Shown: positions 1-9,456 of the stretch, piece by piece | Layout: every line of letters starts with the position of its first letter | Position numbering within the stretch: position 1 is the stretch's first letter | Made by a program: the position numbers and the translations under genes | Assembly (NCBI RefSeq): GCF_023278565.1 | Contig: NC_064680.1 | Span: 2,790,001-2,854,000 of the forward strand | Length of the DNA: 64,000 nucleotides | Reading direction: 5' to 3' | Source of the DNA: Colletotrichum lupini | Taxonomy: Eukaryota > Ascomycota > Sordariomycetes > Glomerellales > Glomerellaceae | The notes under the pieces: model-generated | The model's database searches: none | What the model saw: only the letters and a program-made list of their open reading frames with translations | Told to the model about the DNA's origin: nothing

Positions 1-216
1 CGTATAAGCAGTGGCATCTCTTTCAACCTGGGGGGTTTCTAGAAAAGACGTGGGCTGTCTCGATTCGCAGTCGGTCGGAGGCTGGTTTTCGGCATAGAAA
101 ATGGGGCAATACGTCTCGAGCGCATTCGGAGGAGTCGCAACGAGGGCTGCTGCGCACGAAGAAAGCGCAAGCACCGAGAGGCAAGCCTCGGGCAATCGGG
201 GGGTTGATCGACGCAT
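1..216 (-). CDS. 5' part of an unidentified, possibly secreted protein (truncated by the window edge)
   Basis: From the ATG at 216 the minus strand stays open for 72 codons to the window edge, so only an N-terminus is visible. It begins with a basic stretch (MRRSTPRLPEAC) followed by a hydrophobic, Ala/Leu/Ser-rich segment (about residues 11-28, LSVLALSSCAAALVA) that resembles a signal peptide with possible cleavage near VA-TPP. After that come Cys at about 37 and 50 and a hydrophilic Pro/Gln/Glu-rich stretch. No family is recognisable from this fragment. An open frame of 72 codons can occur by chance in this base composition; the signal-peptide-like start is the main support. It could instead be a mitochondrial or membrane-anchored N-terminus. 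Confidence 0.42.
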   Translation of the reverse strand, partial: MRRSTPRLPEACLSVLALSSCAAALVATPPNALETYCPIFYAENQPPTDCESRQPTSFLETPQVERDATAYT

Positions 217-2537
217 GATGGAAGAATCGGTATCGAGATCAAAAGATAAGACAACTCAGTTAATGATGGCGAGCAATCAGCTCCAGAAAAGGCCGCTCAT
301 GTATGGAAGCGCTCTGCCATGTTCAGAAGGACTTCGCAGTCGCCGAAGCGGGAATTGTACAATGATAATATGCACGAGGAACTGGCAAAGTTGAAGAAAG
401 AGGGCACACGACGAGGGAAGATGCGGAGGAACTATGCGATGCAAGCAGCAATACGGGAAGCCAGTGGAAAAGCTGGGGAAGAGCAGAACAAACGGCGGCC
501 GGGCGAAATGCGGGAAGGAAGCGAGTGATGGCGCAGGGCTCTTTGGCGATGGACTGCCCAGAGTCGAAGACCAGGCCAAGCCCGTTTTCGCAGAGAACCT
601 TGGAAAAAAAGATCCACCTGCACGAGGCAGATGGACCCCTCAAAGTCCCCTCAAGACTCTAGTGGTCACAGAATGGCGCACCGAGAGGTCACAGAACTGA
701 CAGAAGTGGATGGTGCAAGCGGTGCGTGGTGGTCACCTCCCACCACGCCCACCCACCATCCACCATCCCTCGGAAAGGTGGCGGCGTCGGCCACTAGAAC
801 AAGTTCATGCGGGGCATTTCTGGCGGCGCCAAGACCCTGCGCTTTGTCCTGTCAGTCTGTCACTGCCCTCGCTGCCCTGGGCCCTGGGCAAGAGAGAATC
901 GGTTCATTTCCTTTGCCGATCGAGTACGAGGTTCGGCTACCCGCTGAAGAAGATTGTACACATTAGATCGCAGTAAACATGTTAATGGGTCCTGCCTCTG
1001 CCACTATCATCGCCATGTGTCGAACGAATATTCTGCGCGCGAGGTGATCGGAAGGATGCTTGGTTTGGATATCTCTACTACCAACGGCAAGGCAATACGT
1101 ACCTTGCACGAGACTACCTTAACCAAGTACCTTACGTGGTGCATGAACGGTTCCACGCTTTCCAGCCTCTTCGGCGGTGTAAGGAAAACCAACGCCCACG
1201 ATGGCATGGCACCGCTCGCAGTCGGCGTGATCACCTGCTGATATCTGGCGACTAAGTTGGTGGACCTGGTGACCCGCGCCTTGTGCCCACGGACGGAACC
1301 AAGAGTAGTCATATCTCAAGCAAGTATAGACGGTTGTAGAGGCTCTCCAACCTCGAAGCAACGTCTCCCTGACTAAAAGAATTATCTAGGTAAGATACGG
1401 ATGAGATGTCTCGGGTCATGGGACTTGACCTTGAATTAGGAATGGAAGTCGACGGCCGTTGAAAAGTGCCGTGGGTGCTTGAGCGAGTCGGGGAATGCAT
1501 CACTAGGGTGAAACGGACCGAGTCGGTCTGTTAGAGATGCGTTGAGATGTGCTCGACCGTGCTATAATCTGTCTCAACCACCTTGCGCCTACCTGCTAGA
1601 TGACTTTGGGTGTGAGCGGTAAAAGTTGAGGAAGGTTCTTCCCGTTCCTGATGTTGGTGTCTTATTCATCTGCACGACTAGCGGAAACTCTAAGTGCTTA
1701 CCACGTGTCTTGCCTCACCGAGTCTACAATAGGTCTCAAGTGAAGACAGCGACGACTGGCTCGGTGAGGAGGGCGGAAGTGTCTCTTCACCTCGGCGAAG
1801 AGAATGGATGGCTGACGTAATGACGGATGAAATAACCGAGTGCCCTGCTTCATTAAGTTAATTGACCTTGCCCGCCTTACTTAAAGTCCCGGTCATATTT
1901 AACACAACTTTTGGGACCTGTATTTGTATGCCAACTATAGTAATTTTATGTCTAAACACATACAGACATTAGATCAAAATGAGAAGCCTTTGCCAATTTG
2001 ACTTGACGGTTTCCCGACCCTGTCTTGTGCGAACAGAAGAGCGCGTTTCTTTGTCCAGTGCAGACCAACCAGCACGCGTTTCCAGCTGCAGAGGGCTGGA
2101 GGCTGGCGACTTGTTAGTGATGATTCGTCCAGCAAGGGCACTGAGCTGGGCTGGGGGAGGCAGGGCTGCCCCACTAACATGCACTGACGCCCACGGCCAA
2201 TCGCCAATTGTTTACGCCTGCGGCTCCGAAAGTAAACAAACCAACCCCTGCCCTTCCGCACTAGGACGCTTCTTCCTTCTCCATCATTTGCCTGGGTTGT
2301 GAACTTCATCATACACCACAGCTTCTTCTGTCTTTCGTCTAGCCATTGTGCGCGCTTCTATGCCTTGAGCACCTTTCTCTTGCTCGGTATTGCTTCGATT
2401 CAGTCTTACCATCTAATTGTCTGCGCGATATCAGCTATTCGACGCGTCGCTTCTACCCATTGCGGCGCCATCGTGAATCTACTTTTTCTTCTCGACTCCC
2501 ATCCCGGAAACCGCGCCCGACGCGTCCCGGGGCAGTC
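217..2537. other. Intergenic, divergent promoter region
   Basis: About 2.3 kb between the left-edge partial gene (-) and the spindle-pole protein gene (+). Short open frames exist on both strands, but none has gene-like composition or recognisable homology. The last 250 bp before 2538 are pyrimidine-rich, as expected for a fungal promoter and leader. An in-frame extension upstream of 2538 is open but looks like leader sequence. Confidence 0.55.
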
Positions 2538-5500
2538 ATGGAGGCCGACTCAGCACACAACCGCTACCGTTCTCGCATTCTGCGGGAAATGAACGCAAAT
2601 CGCGACAACCCATTCAACTCCCCGCCTTCTTCGACAGGCTCCCACGGCACCGTCAGCCCGACCATGTCCTCTGTTTTCTCAGAACCCGACGGAGAATCCA
2701 CCCGCAGACTCAACGAAGATATTGCTCGGATTATTGGTCCTACTGGTGGCAAGATACAAGTAGACTTGGACGCTGCCCACCGCAAGTGGCCCGAATTCTA
2801 CGGCAAGCCGAAGGCCAACGTCGAAGCAAGACAAAACCACTCCGCTCCCAAGTCCACAGGCTCATTGCGTCACAAGGACACCGTCTCCCATAAGGCTATT
2901 GTCCAGAAATATCTCTCCAACATGGATGACGACTCCACGGACATGACTTGGCAGGGTTCTAAGCGGACGCGTGCTGAAATGCAGCCCCGCGTCGAAGACA
3001 ACGAGTCCGATATGTCAGCGAACATGTCCAAGTCACCTTTCCGATTCGATATCAATGCCGACAGCTTCAGGTTCAACCCTCAACAGCAGATGAACCGTAG
3101 TCCCTTGTCAAGAGGACACGCTCGATCAGCATCCGGCAATCACAAGTCAGCACGGCGATCTTCCTACGCCGCCAACACGGACCGACGGAAGTCAGACTTC
3201 CTGGCTCCCCCAACACAAGCCACCCCGAAGCAGACCACGGCCGACAACGTCCATACAAATAAGTCTACGCCTGTCACATTCAACACGATCCGAAGCACGT
3301 TCCCTTCGCCGGCCACTACCGATAGCCCGGCACAAAATGGCGCCACGTCACGCTCTTTCTTCATGCCCGATATCTCTCACCTCAATGACTTCATCTCCGG
3401 CAACTTGCGCTTCAATGGCGCAGTGAAGAATGGCGTCCCAGTCTTCGTGAAGAACGGACAAGTGCGGGACCGCATTGATACCTTGCCGCCCAATGACCAT
3501 GCCGAGGTGGACGGCCTTGCGATTCCCGAGGATGAAGAGAAGATATTCGTGTCTATGGATATGATCCGGAACGAGATTTGCAATCTTCAGGAGCACGATG
3601 ATTTGGTTCAGCAGCATGCAGTAGAGCTCGAGAATCAGGTGGACCATCTTCAGACCGAATTGAAGCGCATCAAGGGCCGCAAGTCTATCGATAGTGCCCT
3701 CGGATCCCGGACAGGCTCAGAGCCGGAAACGGCTGGCGAGGAGCGCTATCAGACACAGAAGCTGAGTGAGTATCATGAGACTGCTCGTTGAAATTCCATC
3801 TAACCAGTGACAGAGTTGGAATCGCAGGTAACATCTTTGCAAGCACGCTTGGACCAGGCAAGCACCCGGCTCGGCATTAACGAGGTCGAAAATAACACCT
3901 TGTCTTTGGAGCGAGACCGGGCTTTAAAGAAGCTTTCAGACGCCTGTATGCAAATCGGCGATCTCATGGATCAACTCGAAATCAAGGGAAGAGAACTCCA
4001 TGAGACCCAAGATAAGCTCAATGCCACTCTGGAGTTTACCAACCAGCAAGAGGTGTTCCGTCAGGAGAAGCAAAGCCACGAGGTCCAGTCCGCCGATAAC
4101 AAAGCTCTTCAGGAAGAGAACCAGACCATCCGCAAGGAACAGGAAACTCTGCAACAGGAAATGGAGTCTCTGCGGACAGACAACAACTCTCTGAGGCGCG
4201 AGCAAGAATCTCTCATCAACGAGAACAGGTCTTTGAGGGCTAATGCGCGATCGCTCATGTCCGAGAACGAGGAGCTTCGCCAGACCACGACCAATGCCAA
4301 GGAGGATCTCGAGGCAGCCCGCGATGAAGTCGAAGCCTTGCAGGTTGAGCTTCACACCATGGAGCAAGAGAAATCCACTCTCAAGGAGGACAACGATAGC
4401 CTCGTTCGCCACAACGAGAAATACTTCAACGAGAACAAGATCCTTCGCCGCGAAAACTCGGGTTTCGAGCGCAGCATTCACGACCTTCACGACGAGAATA
4501 TGCAATTGAAGGAGGAGATTGAGTTCCTCAAGCAGCAGCTCGACCACTGCCGTCCTCTCGGAAAGACGGATGACTTTTCCGTGCGTCTGGATAAGGGAGT
4601 TGACGACGAGGAAACGGAGGAGAACATGACTTCGGCGTTCTTCATGCCGGACATTACGATTGACAGCACACAAAACTCGAGGGTTCTCGATTTCACTCCT
4701 GAGCCGAAGAAGATCCAGAGGCAAGCGACGCCAGGCAGGAAGGCTGTCGAGATTCAGGACACCACTGAGCAGACAGATCGCAGTGTTAATGAGCTCGACC
4801 ACACTGTTCAGAGTCAACAGAGCTCCGTCGCAGCCGAGGGTCGTTCTAAAAGACGAGACTCCACCCACCGTGCGCAGGACTCGACCAGTCAGCAGAAGGT
4901 GTCCTTTTCTCTCCCCGAACGGTTGGCAGCGAGTTCCAAATCCAAGAGCGCGAGGGAAAAGAGCAGTAAGGCCTCCAACACTGCCAACAAGGGTAGCAAG
5001 AGGAGCATCTCTGCCCAATCCACTCCCAAGAGCTCTTTCAAGGGGGCTTCTCTCCCCGATCTCGACCCGTTCCAAGCCGATGACGAGGGCAACATGCAAT
5101 CGCCCGAGCACACCCAGACGCAGACTCACTCCATGGTGATCGACATGAAGACGAAGAGCAAGAAGGAGTCTCGTACTGTCCACCAAGAAACAACGAACAC
5201 CACCCGAAACTTGACTAGCCAGAGCCAGAAGCCATCAAAGTCCACAATAAAGCCTTCCAAGGACAAGTCCATTACCGTCGATCTGATTACGCAGGGCGGG
5301 CTAGACCACACCTCGACTACTGATGTCAAGGGCAACTGTCCTGCTTTGACCTCCGACGCTCGACGTGTCCTGGATAGCTTGGCCGGACACAGCTGTAAGA
5401 ACTGCATTGTGTGCACTCGAATCAAGGCACATCGTGGAACGATCACTTCTGCCGACATTGCAGAGGGAAAGAAGCGAGTGAAGATCTCTAGGCCTGTTGC

Positions 5501-5903
5501 TCCCTCGGATCAGTATAAGACGCTGGGCAGTGCCGCGGACGACCTCACAATGCGTCCTTCTCAGCCTCCTGGCCATGCTTTGGCCAAGGTCATCAAGGGT
5601 CTCGAGGATGAGCTGGAGCACATGAAGATGGAACACGCCAAGATGCAGGCTCGCTACGATAACCACAACCCTGCTCTTGCGGAGACGAAGCGCAAGCAGC
5701 TCAAGACAAACATTGACGCCAATATGAACGCGCAGGAGGTCAAGAACGGCCAAATCTACGCACTCTATGATGTGCTCGAGGGACAGAAACAGGTTGGACA
5801 GGATATGTCGGATGAAGAGCTCGACTTCACTATCTTCAGTATTACCGGATTGAGTGTTAGGGACATCACTGACCAACTCACTTGGGAGGGCATTCAGGGT
5901 TAG
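2538..5903 (+). CDS. Spindle-pole-body coiled-coil protein, Ppc89/Cep57-like
   Basis: Two exons, 2538-3765 and 3814-5903, with a 48-bp intron (GTGAGT donor, GACAG acceptor); the joined frame gives 1105 aa. Residues 1-370 are polar and probably disordered. A short coiled coil follows at about 370-400, and a long coiled coil of about 230 residues begins exon 2, rich in Glu-Asn and Glu-Gln heptads. A second low-complexity Ser/Thr/Lys region comes next. The C-terminus (about 990-1075) has the signature of the Cep57 microtubule-binding domain: a helix with GLEDELEHMK, then KNGQIYALYDVLEGQK. This combination is typical of fungal Ppc89-type proteins, which scaffold the spindle pole body; the role is inferred from the family. 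The motif FFMPDI occurs twice, near residues 273 and 685. The ATG at 2538 was chosen because MEADSAHNRYRSRILREM looks like a conserved N-terminus, while the 64 codons upstream are leader-like. Confidence 0.8.
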
Positions 5904-6680
5904 GATCATGGCATGGCTTGACGCTTGCACTATGAGCGAGGCATTGCCCTTGTATGGCGTTTTGGGTTGTATTTTGCAGATATCAGGTTGTTGGACGGGA
6001 GTATGGCTCTGGTTCGAGTCACTCAGGAGAAGGAAATTGTCACAAGTTTTGTTTTTTGGCTCTGCTTAATCATTCTGGTCCGCATTGTATATATACCAGA
6101 CCTTCAAGGACAGCAGTTTGTTGGCGGAGAACAATCGGAAGGGATACCCCATGCCATTATCATACTCTGACTTTACTTTGCATGTGATATTGAACCGCTC
6201 GCCCCTTTTCCTTGGAGTTTTCTACTGCGTCTCTTGAGAAGTTGAGATGCTTGGGGTTGACAGACGGGACCAGCTTAATCAGCGATTTTGACGCCAAGAG
6301 CAAGCTCGCTGTGAACTGCCCAATCGGGAAGTGATCTGTAGACTAACACGGGCTGTCAACACCATCGTCGGCTTCGATGTCTGCATTGATGCTTTGGCTG
6401 TGGCTTGACAATCACTCTGATTATAAACGTGGAAGATTATGTCAGTCCTGAATACAGCAGACCCTCGTTAATGACGCCGGATGCTGATTGATGAAGATGC
6501 CTTGTTTGGAGACTCGACTACATAATGGTCAGATAGGGCGAGTATAAGAGGATGGCTTGAGCCATCTTCCAAAAGCCAAAAGATCTTGAGCATCAACAAA
6601 CTCATAGCAGCTGTACAATTGCCTTGCTCTATAAATCAACAGTCTTCTGTACCCATCTTCAACCATACCCACCATCCAGA
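5904..6680. other. Intergenic with TATA-like elements for the reductase gene
   Basis: 777 bp between two plus-strand genes. TATAAGAG at about 6543 and CTATAAATC at about 6629 are candidate core promoter elements for the gene starting at 6681. No further coding potential seen. Confidence 0.5.
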
Positions 6681-7601
6681 ATGCGTGTCGCCATCGCCGG
6701 TTCGGGTGCCGTAACCCGCTACTTCGCCGAAGAGCTCCCCGCAATGGGCATCGACCTCGTCATCCTAACTCGCTCTCTCAAACCCGAGCTCGAAAACATC
6801 CAGGGCGTCCGCCAGTTCGTGACGGATTACTCGGTTTCTTCGATCCTCGAGGGCATCGAGGGCTCCGTCGCCCTGGTGTCCAACATTCTGGACTACTCCC
6901 CGGCCTTTGTCGACGTTCACGCGCGCCTCATCGAGGCGGCGAAAGCCAGCAAGGCGTGCAAGCGCTTCATCCCCGCCGAGTACGGTGGTAATCTGGAGGA
7001 CTTCCCAGACCAGCCGGGCTTCTACGCTCGTCGGCAGGGAGTGGTTCGAAAGATGCTGGAGGAGCAGCAGACTGGGCTGGAGTGGACGCTGCTTTCGACC
7101 GGATGGTTCATCGACTATGTTGTGCCGCGCAAGAACCGCTACCTCAACGACGGTGGAGACGCCATCCCCGTCAACCTTGCGGGTGGAAGCATGCTAATTC
7201 CTGGGACCGGCAAGGAGCCTCTGGATATGACCGCCGTTCGGGACGTGGTTCGTGCTGTGGGCAAGCTCCTCTTTGCGCCGAGCTGGGAGCGGTATACGTA
7301 CATCTCGGGAGGGAAGGCGACCTGGAATGAGATTGTCCCGTTGATTCGGGAGAAATACCCGCAGGTCAGTGTGAAGTATCGCAGCCTGGCTGAGTACGTT
7401 GAGGATATCGTTGCCCACCCGGACCCGAATGGCGAGGAGCGGATTATCGCAGAGTATGGGATCTTCTCTGCCAGTCACGCTGGGGATCTGCCTGTCGGAA
7501 AGGTTGCTGCTCATCGCGAGAAGTACTTTTCTGGCCTCAAGTTTAGGACTGTGAGGGAGTTGCTGGCCGAGGTTGAGAAGGATCCTGAGGTCATCGTTTA
7601 G
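6681..7601 (+). CDS. NmrA-like / isoflavone-reductase-type NAD(P)-binding protein
   Basis: Single exon, 306 aa, starting at the ATG that opens the dinucleotide-binding strand (MRVAIAGSGAVTRYFAEEL). The AGSGAV glycine motif at residues 6-11 and the KRFIPAEYGGN motif near residue 100 match the atypical short-chain reductases of the NmrA / phenylcoumaran-benzylic-ether and isoflavone reductase group, whose usual length is about 300 aa. Members bind NAD(P)(H) and either reduce small aromatic or secondary-metabolite substrates or act as redox sensors; which applies here cannot be told. No signal peptide, so probably cytosolic. It is convergent with a Zn2Cys6 regulator whose stop lies 67 bp away, suggesting but not proving a functional link. 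Nineteen open codons precede the ATG at 6681 but begin with a non-family sequence and overlap a TATA-like element. Confidence 0.85.
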   Translation: MRVAIAGSGAVTRYFAEELPAMGIDLVILTRSLKPELENIQGVRQFVTDYSVSSILEGIEGSVALVSNILDYSPAFVDVHARLIEAAKASKACKRFIPAEYGGNLEDFPDQPGFYARRQGVVRKMLEEQQTGLEWTLLSTGWFIDYVVPRKNRYLNDGGDAIPVNLAGGSMLIPGTGKEPLDMTAVRDVVRAVGKLLFAPSWERYTYISGGKATWNEIVPLIREKYPQVSVKYRSLAEYVEDIVAHPDPNGEERIIAEYGIFSASHAGDLPVGKVAAHREKYFSGLKFRTVRELLAEVEKDPEVIV

Positions 7602-7668
7602 GGGTAAGAGACTAGGTGTTTCTTAGAAACAGGAGTGGAAGGTCTAGATAGTCTTCACAGAACCTATC

Positions 7669-9456
7669 TCAATAGAGAATAACATCAAATTCTGGCATCC
7701 GTGAAAGTACACGCGTCCAAGGCTCCGGTGATACACCAGGGGCAGCCAGGTCGCGGCGTTCCCACACCTCTTCAACCGCGAGGAGCAGCGTATCCCAGGT
7801 AGCGATCCCGAGTGACTTTTTTCTAGAGAATAGCAATCTTGCCCTTTCCCGTAGCTCCGGCGTCCTAGCCTCGAAGGCCACAGTGGCGTAGATCCACGCT
7901 TTGGGGCTGCTGTTCTTCTGCAGGGATTCGAGGTGCTCCATGTGGTCAAGACACCTAGCAACCAGATCTTGGACGTCCTCTTCGGTGCCTCGCCTCCCAG
8001 AGTTGCCCTTGAAGTAGAGTAAGCACGCGTGGTAGAATAGCGAACGGTGGTGGTGCACCATGGCCGACTCCGCGTTGCTGGCGTCGTAATCTACCGAAGG
8101 CTCAGGCGTAGACAAGGCGAATTCGATCTCTAGTTGGTCGAGGTCCTCTTCTGCAAGGATTGAGGACTGCACAAGTTTTGCGTTGAAGGAACAGACCAGC
8201 TCGAGAGACCTGACCGGCATAATTTGGCTCTTCGATAGCTCGACATCTGGCAGATACGTCTTCATCGGGACGGGAGCGTCTAATCGTCCGAGGTACTGGG
8301 CAAGCACCGTGGCAAAGGTGGAGGAGCAGGACTCGTACGTCAAGGCGGCGGTAGTCGACTGTCTCCAGGTTTCCATGCTCGTATCGTCGAGGAGGTCACG
8401 GGTCACCTTTATGACCTCGCGCCAGGCGCCCGCGGTGCCGGTGATAAAGTGAGTGAGAATCCAAAGGCAGAGAGTGGCCAGACTCGCCATCCGCTCGTCA
8501 TGGTCTCTGCAGCTCATATTTTGCATAAGGTGGCGGAAGCTCAGCTGTTTATGACGGAGCATCAGATCTGCGTAGCCGGTATGGGCGTCGTCGGTGCCTC
8601 TGAGGTTCGCCTGGTGGGCCGCGGAGATGGCGCAGACTGCGTGGAACAGAGCGACGGTTGATGTTGATCTCGTCTTGGCGAGGCGGCTTCCCTTGAGAGC
8701 CATGGGCGATACAGTCGTCAGAAATGGGTTCGCTGGGCTGCGAATGGGTATCATTTTGTGTGCGAGGTTCGTCGCCCAGTGGTTGATGAGTTCTCTTTCT
8801 CGAGCAGGAGCCGATGGTGCTTCTAGTGGCCATGCCGGATTACCCATGGGGGATAGGTCCCAGTGGCTGGAGACGTCAAAAGAATTCCACTCAACGCCCA
8901 ATCTACTGTTCTGTAGCATTTCCAGTCCTTGATCATGCGATTGGACGTTTAAAGACGGTGGCTCCCTCCTCGCAGTGCTTCTAACAGCTTGCCAGGCATC
9001 TTCAACCCTGGCGCGTGGTTCGCACGCCCGGAATCTTAGAAACGGGCCGGTCCGTTGGTTATCAACAGCTGTAGATGTCCCTTGATTCGGCGATTGTGAA
9101 GGGTTCTTCGATGAGGTGCTAGCTTTTGTCCTCGGCCGACGCCGGCCACCACTGCTTGATGTTCCTGTTCCCGTGGGCGAGAGCCAGGTCAGTCGCGTGC
9201 CATATCCTTGACATGTGAACTTGCCAGCAACGCAGCGCCGGCACGCTGGTCGCTGTTCGTCGCATTTCACATGGCGTTCGCGGCAAGTCCAGCAGCCTGT
9301 GAAACTTTTCTGTCGCTTACTTCTGGCGATCTTTTGTAATGGTCGATTTGGTGATTCATCAATTGCTGGACGCGGGGTCAGCTCGAGTAGCATCTCGCCA
9401 TTGATTGCAGGCCGTAGCATCTCCAATTTGTTATTATCGTTGTCAAAGTTGGACAT
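7669..9456 (-). CDS. Zn2Cys6 transcription factor with Fungal_trans_2-type domain
   Basis: Single open frame of 595 aa. The binuclear zinc cluster is intact: Cys at residues 55, 58, 65, 72, 75 and 82 (C-x2-C-x6-C-x6-C-x2-C-x6-C), preceded by a basic stretch (ARSKRQK) and followed by Ser/Thr-rich linkers. The region from about residue 240 to the end is helical and matches the Fungal_trans_2 regulatory domain style seen in acriflavine-sensitivity-control type regulators. Such proteins act in the nucleus on CGG-type sites; targets are unknown here. It is divergent from the alpha-dioxygenase gene across 3 kb and convergent with the NmrA-like reductase, so it could regulate either. The start at 9456 (MSNFDNDNN) was chosen because it is the first ATG giving a hydrophilic N-terminus; the frame extends 25 codons upstream without an obvious domain. 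Confidence 0.85.
   Translation of the reverse strand: MSNFDNDNNKLEMLRPAINGEMLLELTPRPAIDESPNRPLQKIARSKRQKSFTGCWTCRERHVKCDEQRPACRRCVAGKFTCQGYGTRLTWLSPTGTGTSSSGGRRRPRTKASTSSKNPSQSPNQGTSTAVDNQRTGPFLRFRACEPRARVEDAWQAVRSTARREPPSLNVQSHDQGLEMLQNSRLGVEWNSFDVSSHWDLSPMGNPAWPLEAPSAPARERELINHWATNLAHKMIPIRSPANPFLTTVSPMALKGSRLAKTRSTSTVALFHAVCAISAAHQANLRGTDDAHTGYADLMLRHKQLSFRHLMQNMSCRDHDERMASLATLCLWILTHFITGTAGAWREVIKVTRDLLDDTSMETWRQSTTAALTYESCSSTFATVLAQYLGRLDAPVPMKTYLPDVELSKSQIMPVRSLELVCSFNAKLVQSSILAEEDLDQLEIEFALSTPEPSVDYDASNAESAMVHHHRSLFYHACLLYFKGNSGRRGTEEDVQDLVARCLDHMEHLESLQKNSSPKAWIYATVAFEARTPELRERARLLFSRKKSLGIATWDTLLLAVEEVWERRDLAAPGVSPEPWTRVLSRMPEFDVILY

Noticed and set aside
631..976. Open frames near the left end on the plus strand
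   Set aside because: Composition appears random and no homology is recognisable; two overlapping frames are equally open.
3936..5186. 416-codon open frame on the minus strand
   Set aside because: Antisense shadow of the coiled-coil exon; repeated Glu/Gln/Lys codons read in reverse give Leu/Phe-rich sequence. No start context or splice pattern of its own.
6010..6030. tRNA B-box-like GGTTCGAGTC
   Set aside because: No A-box, acceptor stem or cloverleaf pairing in the surrounding 80 bases.
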